Assembly: GCA_026400755.1 (NCBI GenBank)
Contig: JAPLOM010000025.1
Coordinates: 1 to 64,000 of the forward strand
Source: Alphaproteobacteria bacterium
GTDB taxonomy: Bacteria; Pseudomonadota; Alphaproteobacteria; CADEGL01
Length of the DNA stretch: 64,000 nucleotides
Direction: 5' to 3'
This document shows positions 58,869 to 64,000 of this stretch, piece after piece (position 1 is the first letter of the stretch; each line of letters opens with the position of its first letter). A program made the position numbers and the translations under genes. The notes below the pieces were generated by a model, which saw only the letters and a list, made by a program, of their open reading frames with translations, did no database searches and was not told the DNA's origin.

Positions 58869-59969
58869 ATGAAAATCCGAGAGATCGAAGCCGTTCCGGT
58901 TCAAGTGCCGCGCCTGCAAATCGACGCCGCGCACGCGACCTTCACCTTCTCCAAGTTCACCATCGTCTTCGTGCGCACGGACAACGGCATGGAGGGGCTC
59001 GGCGAAGCCAGCATCGAATCGCCCTGGACCGGCGAAGACCCGCACGCCTGCGCGCATGTCATCCGCACCTATCTGGCGCCCGCCCTGAAGGGGCACGACG
59101 TGCGCCGCATCCAGGACGCCAACCAGATCATGGACCGTGCCATCGCAAGCAACCCCTACGCGAAGGCCGCCATCGAGATGGCGCTGTGGGACCTGGCGGG
59201 CAAGGCCGCGAATATGCCACTGCACGATCTGTGGGGCGGCAAGGTGCGCGAGCGCGTCGCGATCAAGTTCGTGGTCAGCGGCTCGCCCGCCAAGTCGGCG
59301 GCGATGGCGAAGCGCGCGCTCAAGCGCGGCTTCCGCTACATCAAGATCAAGACCGGCCACGATTTGGAGGAAGATATCGCGCGTGTGCGTGCGGTGCGCA
59401 AAGTCGTGGGCGCAAAGGTGCCGGTGGGCATCGATTCGAATCAGGGCTGGTCGTTCACCGATACGATGAAAGCACTGCCCGCGTTGGAAGCGGCCAATAT
59501 TGGCTTCATCGAGCAGCCGTTCAGCCGGTACCCGATGGAAGCGTGGGCCGACCTGCGTCGCCGGACCCGTATTCCGCTGGTCGCGCACGAAAGTCTGTTC
59601 ACGGTGGATGACGCACGCCAACTGGCCAAGGACCGGCTGGTCGACGTCTTCGCGGTGACCCCGCCGACCCACGGCAGCTATATCGCCACGCGCGACATCC
59701 TGGCCATCGCCCGAGCCAACCAGATCCCCTGCCTCTTGGGCAGCACGATCGAACTGGGCATCACCTCGGCCTTCATGGCCCATATCGGCGTGTCGCACCC
59801 ATGCTTCGACGGCACGGTGCCCTCCGACATCGTCGGACCCTTCTATCACGACGAGGATATCGTGAATGAGAAGTTCCCCTTGGTGGACAGCAGCGTGGCG
59901 CCACCGCGCGGGCCTGGTTTGGGCGTCACCTTGAACAGCAAGGTCCTGAAGAAGTACCGTTCGGACTGA
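58869..59969 (+). CDS. Enolase-superfamily (mandelate racemase/muconate lactonizing) enzyme
   Basis: A 366-residue two-domain enzyme: an N-terminal capping domain (residues 1-120) and a (beta/alpha)7 barrel. The catalytic KxK is in YIKIKTGHD, the first metal Asp in [10 protein letters not shown], then FIEQPF and VAHESLF with further ligands; a catalytic Lys at the end of strand 6 is not evident (the segment reads [12 protein letters not shown]). This arrangement is closest to the MLE/mandelate-racemase branch, but the exact reaction (cycloisomerase, racemase or dehydratase) cannot be assigned. It is monocistronic, preceded by the divergent sirtuin gene, followed by a short GC hairpin and msrA. 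Confidence 0.8.
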   Translation: MKIREIEAVPVQVPRLQIDAAHATFTFSKFTIVFVRTDNGMEGLGEASIESPWTGEDPHACAHVIRTYLAPALKGHDVRRIQDANQIMDRAIASNPYAKAAIEMALWDLAGKAANMPLHDLWGGKVRERVAIKFVVSGSPAKSAAMAKRALKRGFRYIKIKTGHDLEEDIARVRAVRKVVGAKVPVGIDSNQGWSFTDTMKALPALEAANIGFIEQPFSRYPMEAWADLRRRTRIPLVAHESLFTVDDARQLAKDRLVDVFAVTPPTHGSYIATRDILAIARANQIPCLLGSTIELGITSAFMAHIGVSHPCFDGTVPSDIVGPFYHDEDIVNEKFPLVDSSVAPPRGPGLGVTLNSKVLKKYRSD

Positions 59970-60044
59970 GGCTTCACGATCACGGCTTATTGATCGCGGG
60001 CCGGTTGCGCGGGGTATCTTTCCGCCCCATCTCTTGAGAAGACC

Positions 60045-60059
60045 GGCCCCTCGGGGGCC
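60045..60059 (+). terminator. Short GC hairpin between the enolase-superfamily gene and msrA
   Basis: GGCCCC-TCG-GGGGCC, 6 bp with a 3-nt loop, lies 76 nt after the upstream stop and 14 nt before the msrA SD. There is no T tract, so it may be a weak terminator or a 5' stem for msrA. Confidence 0.35.
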
Positions 60060-60084
60060 CCACCTTCGATCCAGGAGGCAGGCC

Positions 60085-60744
60085 ATGTGGATGTTCGAGA
60101 AGAAGCTGAGGATGCCAACGCGCGAGGAGGCCCTGCCGGGCCGCTCCACCGCCATGCGGGTGCCCAAGGCTCATTTCGTCAACGGCCAGACCCTGACCGC
60201 GCCGTTTCCGGCCGGGATGGAGTTGGCCATGTTCGGCATGGGCTGCTTCTGGGGCGTCGAGCGCAAGTTCTGGCAAGCGCCGGGTGTGTTCACCACGGCG
60301 GTCGGCTATGCCGCCGGCCAAACGCCGAATCCGACCTATGAAGAGGTCTGCTCGGGCCGCACCGGCCAAAACGAGGTGGTGCTGGTCGTGTTCGACCCGA
60401 AGGTCACCAGCTACGAAGCGCTGCTGAAGATTTTCTGGGAGGGCCATGATCCGACCCAGGGCATGCGCCAGGGCAACGATATGGGCACGCAGTACCGTTC
60501 GGGCATCTATGTCTACTCGCCCAAGCAACGCGAAGCAGCCGAGCATTCGCGCGACATGTATCAGGCCCACCTGAACACGGCCCATTACGGCCCGATCACG
60601 ACCGAGATCCTCGACGCGCCGAAATTCTTTTACGCCGAGGATTACCATCAGCAGTACCTGGCCAAGAATCCCGGCGGCTACTGCGGCGTGGACGGTACGG
60701 GCGTGTCGTGCCCCATCGGCCTGCCGGAGCTGGCCACGGCCTGA
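60085..60744 (+). CDS. msrA: Peptide methionine sulfoxide reductase
   Basis: Reduces methionine-S-sulfoxide in proteins. The 219-residue protein has the catalytic [13 protein letters not shown] motif, [27 protein letters not shown], and a C-terminal Cys region [18 protein letters not shown] that supplies the recycling cysteines. The ATG at 60085 ([10 protein letters not shown]) with SD AGGAGG is preferred over the track start. It lies convergent with queC, 7 nt between stops. Confidence 0.94.
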   Translation: MWMFEKKLRMPTREEALPGRSTAMRVPKAHFVNGQTLTAPFPAGMELAMFGMGCFWGVERKFWQAPGVFTTAVGYAAGQTPNPTYEEVCSGRTGQNEVVLVVFDPKVTSYEALLKIFWEGHDPTQGMRQGNDMGTQYRSGIYVYSPKQREAAEHSRDMYQAHLNTAHYGPITTEILDAPKFFYAEDYHQQYLAKNPGGYCGVDGTGVSCPIGLPELATA

Positions 60745-60751
60745 CGACGGA

Positions 60752-61459
60752 CTACGCTGGCGCCCGGTAGCGGCGCCAGCCTTCCGACCTGAGATCGCAA
60801 GCGGGACATTTGCCGCAACCATAGCCCCAGGCATGGCTGTGTGCGCGGTCGCCCATGTAGCAGCTATGGCTGTGTTCGCGGATCGCCTCCACCAGAGACG
60901 CGCCGCCCAGAGATTCCGCCAGCCGCCAGGTCTCGGCCTTGTCGATCCACATCAACGGCGTGTGCAGCACGAAGCGCCGCGCCATACCCAGGTTAAGCGC
61001 GAGCTGCATGGCCTTGATCGTGTCGTCGCGGCAATCGGGATAGCCGGAATAATCCGTCTCGCACATGCCGCCCACGATGTGGCGCAGGCCGCGCCGGTAG
61101 GCGACCGCCGCGGCGTAGGTGAAGAATAGAAGATTGCGCCCCGGCACGAAGGTGGAGGGCAGGCCCTCCTCTGTCATGCGGATCTCCGCATCGCGGGTCA
61201 GCGCGGTCTCGCTTATGGACGACAGCGACGACAGATCGACAAGATGGTCTTCACCCAACCGCCGCGCCCAATCCGCGTTCAGCGCGATCAACTCGCGCCG
61301 CACCGCGTGGCGGCATTCCAGTTCGACCGCGTGACGCTGGCGATAATCGAACGAAATGGTCTCGACCTTGCCAAAGCGCGCCAGCGCCCAAGCCAGGCAA
61401 GTGGCCGAATCCTGCCCACCGGAAAACAGCACCAATGCGCCTTCGTCACGTTCGCCCAT
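60752..61459 (-). CDS. queC: 7-cyano-7-deazaguanine synthase
   Basis: ATP-dependent step converting 7-carboxy-7-deazaguanine to preQ0 for queuosine. The 235-residue protein has the PP-loop [51 protein letters not shown] and the zinc Cys cluster CYMGDR...[13 protein letters not shown]. QueD, QueE and FolE are not adjacent. It lies downstream of a TauE-type gene on the same strand, 7 nt apart, so the two may be co-transcribed. Confidence 0.94.
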   Translation of the reverse strand: MGERDEGALVLFSGGQDSATCLAWALARFGKVETISFDYRQRHAVELECRHAVRRELIALNADWARRLGEDHLVDLSSLSSISETALTRDAEIRMTEEGLPSTFVPGRNLLFFTYAAAVAYRRGLRHIVGGMCETDYSGYPDCRDDTIKAMQLALNLGMARRFVLHTPLMWIDKAETWRLAESLGGASLVEAIREHSHSCYMGDRAHSHAWGYGCGKCPACDLRSEGWRRYRAPA

Positions 61460-61466
61460 GGCATCC

Positions 61467-62189
61467 TCAGAAAAATCCCTTGTCGATCAGCTTTACGCCA
61501 ATGGCGAGCAAAGCCAACAGGACCAGCTTGCGGAACAGCGCTTGCGGCACGCGACGGCGCAACCTCTGGCCGACCCACAGGCCCAGGAACGACGGCACGA
61601 CCGCCGCGATCGCCGTGGGCAGCACGCCGCCCGTGAACATCTGCCGGCCGGTGACGCCGATCATGAGCGGCACGGTGATGGCCGTCGCGACCATGCCGGT
61701 GAATTGGACGAAGCGCTCCTTATCGAAATGAAGGCCGTCGATATAGATCATCAACGGCAAGGCCAACGAGCCCGTGGCGCCGGTAACGATGCCGGTCGAT
61801 ATCCCCGTCAGCGGCCCAAGGACCTTCTCCCACCGACGCGGAATCGTGATCGGCACGGTCACCATACCCAGAACGGCGTAGAAGCACAGAATGATCCCCA
61901 ACACGCCGCAAAGCAGGTTCGGGTCGACGCTGAACAGGATCATGGTGCCGATGACGACGCCGATGGCAGCCGCCACGAATAACGACCAGTGGCGCCGGAG
62001 CAATTCCCAGAACGCGCCGCCCTGCACGCATTGATAGATGTTGGTCATGGCGGCGGGCACGGCCATCAGTTCAATCGCCGCGCGCAAGTCCATGGTCGCG
62101 GACAGAATCGCCAGCGACACGGTCGGAAGGCCGAGGCCAATCGTGCCCTTCACCAAGCCGCCGATCAGAAACGCGGCCAGGGCGATCAA
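61467..62189 (-). CDS. TauE/SafE-family membrane exporter (DUF81), second copy
   Basis: A 240-residue protein with about eight hydrophobic segments: [20 protein letters not shown] in the first repeat and [22 protein letters not shown] in the second are TauE/SafE motifs. The start in the track is TTG at 62189, but the preceding in-frame codons read [10 protein letters not shown], which resembles the N-terminus of relatives, with no ATG, GTG or CTG upstream apart from an ATT/CTC pair, so the start is unsettled. It is unlike the copy at 54.5 kb in sequence. Neighbours are queC and an MFS gene, giving little clue to substrate. Confidence 0.8.
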   Translation of the reverse strand: MIALAAFLIGGLVKGTIGLGLPTVSLAILSATMDLRAAIELMAVPAAMTNIYQCVQGGAFWELLRRHWSLFVAAAIGVVIGTMILFSVDPNLLCGVLGIILCFYAVLGMVTVPITIPRRWEKVLGPLTGISTGIVTGATGSLALPLMIYIDGLHFDKERFVQFTGMVATAITVPLMIGVTGRQMFTGGVLPTAIAAVVPSFLGLWVGQRLRRRVPQALFRKLVLLALLAIGVKLIDKGFF

Positions 62190-62276
62190 AATGTGATGGG
62201 TGTCGAGGGGAATGGGCGATTCTCGCGTCGATGGAGGCCGGGCAACCTCGGCTGCGGGCCACGCCGCGTCAAGACG

Positions 62277-63497
62277 TCAGCCGGACAAGGATATCTTGCT
62301 CTTGCGGTAGGGAATCAGGGACAGGACCAGCAAGACGGCCAGGAAGGCGAACATGATCGCATAGGCCTGGGCGTGCGAGAGGCCCGCATTCAGGCTGTGC
62401 TCGATCACCTCGCCGGTCGCCACCTGCATGACGGCGGCGCCGATGAAGTTGAAGAAATTGAGCAGCGTGGCGCCACGCCCCTCCTTTCCGGCCGGAAAGA
62501 AGATGCGGCCATGGCCGATGGCCAGGCCGTAGGCCGCGCCGAACAAGCCGACGACGATCATCAGCACGACGGACAGCGTCACCGACGCGGATGGCCAGAT
62601 CGTCATCATGATCAGCGCCACGGCCGTCACCACCGACACGGCCATGACGAGGGGACGCGGCGAGCCCGCCCAGCGCTCGAGCCGTCCGATCGCATAGTTG
62701 AGCGCCGAAGCCGCCAGCACCATGCCGACCAGGACGTTGCCGCGATCGACCGGGCCCATGCCGAACACATCGGCCAGATAGGGCCCGCCCCACAAGGCGC
62801 GGACTGCCATGATGACGCCGCTGCACACCAGCACGAAGGGCAACAGCGGCCATAGCTCGCGCACACCCATCACCACGGCGATGCCCCGCACCGCCTGGCG
62901 TATGCTTTCCTGCGCCGGTGCCTTGGCGTCTTTGGCTACGCGGAAAACGACATAGAGCGTCAGCAGAAGCGTCGCCGCAGCCATGCCCCACATGGCACCG
63001 CGCCAACCCAGCCATTCGGACATAGCGGCCAGCGGAGTCGCGGCCAGGATCGCGCCCAGATTGCTGATCGCCAGCACGCCCGCCATCACCGACAGGAAAC
63101 GCTCTCGCGCCCAATTGCGCGCGATGTAGACGACCGTCGCCATGAACAACGGCGCGCAAGCCAGCCCCAAAAGAACCTGCGCGAAGATGGCGGTAGAGAT
63201 CGAAGGCGCGGCGGCGAACAGGCAGGCGCCCACGACACCGATGCTCAATCCCACCGTGACGGTCAGGCGCGGACCCCAGCGGTCGAGTGCGACGCCCACC
63301 GGCACTTGCGCCAACGCAAAGGAGAAGAACCAAACGCCGGACAACGTGCCGAGATCGGAGGCAGTCGCACGCAGATCGACGGACAACTCCGGCGCCAATA
63401 CCGCCAGATTGCTGCGGAAGAAGACGCTCAGCATCACGCCGAGCGTATACGCCACCAAATCCCTCATAGCCCGGAACTCTATGGCTAACACATTCAA
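62277..63497 (-). CDS. Major facilitator superfamily transporter
   Basis: A 406-residue MFS protein with twelve probable membrane helices. The helix 2-3 loop motif GVALDRWGPRLTV is the MFS A-motif, and a similar stretch in the second half follows helix 8. It begins FRSNLAVLAPELSVDLRATASDLGTLSGVWFFSFALAQVPVG, like sugar-phosphate or aromatic-acid/nitrate-type carriers. The start may be the Met at 63467 (MRDLVAY). Divergent from an alpha/beta hydrolase gene over an AT-rich region with operator-like repeats, so the two may be controlled by one regulator. Substrate unknown. Confidence 0.85.
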   Translation of the reverse strand: MNVLAIEFRAMRDLVAYTLGVMLSVFFRSNLAVLAPELSVDLRATASDLGTLSGVWFFSFALAQVPVGVALDRWGPRLTVTVGLSIGVVGACLFAAAPSISTAIFAQVLLGLACAPLFMATVVYIARNWARERFLSVMAGVLAISNLGAILAATPLAAMSEWLGWRGAMWGMAAATLLLTLYVVFRVAKDAKAPAQESIRQAVRGIAVVMGVRELWPLLPFVLVCSGVIMAVRALWGGPYLADVFGMGPVDRGNVLVGMVLAASALNYAIGRLERWAGSPRPLVMAVSVVTAVALIMMTIWPSASVTLSVVLMIVVGLFGAAYGLAIGHGRIFFPAGKEGRGATLLNFFNFIGAAVMQVATGEVIEHSLNAGLSHAQAYAIMFAFLAVLLVLSLIPYRKSKISLSG

Positions 63498-63500
63498 ATA

Positions 63501-63546
63501 TCTAAATATTTTCCAAATTTAGAATAACCTTTTAATCTATTTTAGA
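63501..63546. promoter_or_regulatory. AT-rich divergent control region with repeated TCTAAA/TTTAGA motifs
   Basis: TCTAAAT (63501-63507) and ATTTAGA (63517-63523) form an inverted repeat with a 9-nt spacer, and a second dyad TCTA-TTT-TAGA follows at 63536-63546. The base composition is far below the window average. It lies between the divergent MFS and hydrolase genes, as expected for promoters and a shared operator. Confidence 0.5.
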
Positions 63547-63589
63547 TGGTTATACAGTCTTCGCGAAACGGTGAACGGAGTGTGTGGCC

Positions 63590-64000
63590 ATGACGCCCTG
63601 GGTCTTGAGCAAGCGGTTCCTTTTCGAAGGCGACGAGATCGCTTACGCGGTGATGGGCAGCGGCCCCCCGCTGGTCCTGGTCCACGGATTTCCCGGCAAT
63701 TCCTTTTCGTGGCGCCAGGTGGCGCCGGCTCTGGCGCGCAAATACCGCGTCCACGTTTACGACATGCTGGGCTTCGGCCAGTCGGCCATGCGCGAAGGGC
63801 GCAAGGTCTTCGGCGATTCACAAACCAATCTATTGGCCGCGCTCCTGGAACACTGGAAACTGGACGCTCCGTTGATGGTGGCGCACGACATCGGCACCGT
63901 GCCCGCGCTTAGCGCCCATCTGTTCAAGTACCGCCAGTACGGGCGCCTGATCCTGCTGAGCGCGGCAGTGCTGAATCCGTCCGTCTCGGCGAACTCCATG
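63590..64000 (+). CDS. Alpha/beta hydrolase, N-terminal part (3' end outside window)
   Basis: An open frame from ATG 63590 runs to the window end (137 codons) and is absent from the ORF track because it has no stop here. It reads as an alpha/beta hydrolase: GDEIAYAVMGSGPPLVLVHGFPGNSFSWRQVAP contains the HGxP oxyanion segment, and VYDMLGFGQSA and VAHDIGTVPA the following strands. The nucleophile elbow is HDIG (Asp), pointing to a dehalogenase/epoxide-hydrolase-type Asp nucleophile rather than Ser. Divergent from the MFS gene, so the transporter may import its substrate or export its product. Confidence 0.8.
   Translation, partial: MTPWVLSKRFLFEGDEIAYAVMGSGPPLVLVHGFPGNSFSWRQVAPALARKYRVHVYDMLGFGQSAMREGRKVFGDSQTNLLAALLEHWKLDAPLMVAHDIGTVPALSAHLFKYRQYGRLILLSAAVLNPSVSANSM

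Noticed and set aside
1-64000. CRISPR array, prophage, insertion sequence, toxin-antitoxin or integrative element
   Set aside because: No regularly spaced repeats, transposase, integrase, phage structural gene or toxin-antitoxin pair was found on reading either strand.

Overview
The window is a 64 kb chromosomal piece of a high-GC alphaproteobacterium, most likely a member of the Rhodospirillales or a close relative. The basis is the two-thirds-GC sequence, an ALAS-type (C4 pathway) hemA, an alphaproteobacterial-type PyrE, the neighbourhoods pdxH / fabI-aroC and HDAC-xseB-ispA-dxs-tlyA-rlmD, and widespread ATGA/GTGA start-stop overlaps. No rRNA, tRNA, CRISPR array, insertion sequence or prophage was seen. 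The species cannot be named from the sequence alone.

Layout. (1) 0-6 kb holds surface polysaccharide genes: the end of gmhB, a GT2 glycosyltransferase, a lipoprotein hydrolase, a relic of an outer-membrane barrel gene, galE, and divergently rmlBCD. (2) 6.2-10.8 kb is a TPP riboswitch followed by a complete Liv-type ABC importer in which LivM and LivG are fused. (3) 11-16.6 kb holds pyrE, then a cobalamin riboswitch controlling TonB-dependent receptor - small membrane protein - CbiZ - TonB. (4) 16.6-24.3 kb has DUF427 and DUF1428 genes (the latter with a clear promoter/operator), a peptide-type ABC importer without ATPases, an Asp/Glu racemase-like protein, a DoeA/creatinase-like M24 protein and an M20 amidohydrolase. 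(5) 24.4-33.4 kb holds manC and hemA, both interrupted by out-of-frame deletions, a class III aminotransferase, a cation efflux gene, pdxH, a glycine-zipper lipoprotein, fabI, aroC and a carboxymuconolactone decarboxylase-like gene. (6) 33.4-40.7 kb is a minus-strand housekeeping run: rlmD-like, tlyA, dxs, ispA, xseB, HDAC, tusA and an ETHE1-like metallohydrolase. (7) 40.8-45.5 kb is a tight paaF-paaG-paaH-paaJ-GFA operon. (8) 45.6-64 kb is accessory metabolism: nitronate monooxygenase-like, class A beta-lactamase with a ferredoxin reductase, NUDIX, glutamine amidotransferase, an orphan CoxL-type molybdoenzyme with a LysR regulator, a MetC-like enzyme, two TauE/SafE exporters, twin FAD amine oxidases, Sir2, an enolase-superfamily enzyme, msrA, queC, an MFS transporter and the start of an alpha/beta hydrolase.

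The strongest candidates for undescribed biology are the two vitamin-riboswitch operons. In one, a branched-chain-amino-acid-type ABC importer sits directly under a TPP riboswitch, implying uptake of thiamine or a precursor. In the other, a B12-riboswitch operon has an outer-membrane receptor, TonB and CbiZ but no BtuFCD, which leaves a 191-residue membrane protein as the obvious inner-membrane cobamide carrier. Also notable are a Rho-independent terminator whose DNA encodes the signal peptide of the next gene's lipoprotein, and three apparent frameshifts (manC, hemA, a TauE gene) that are either real decay or sequence errors. All assignments come from reading the translations and DNA by eye; no database search was run.
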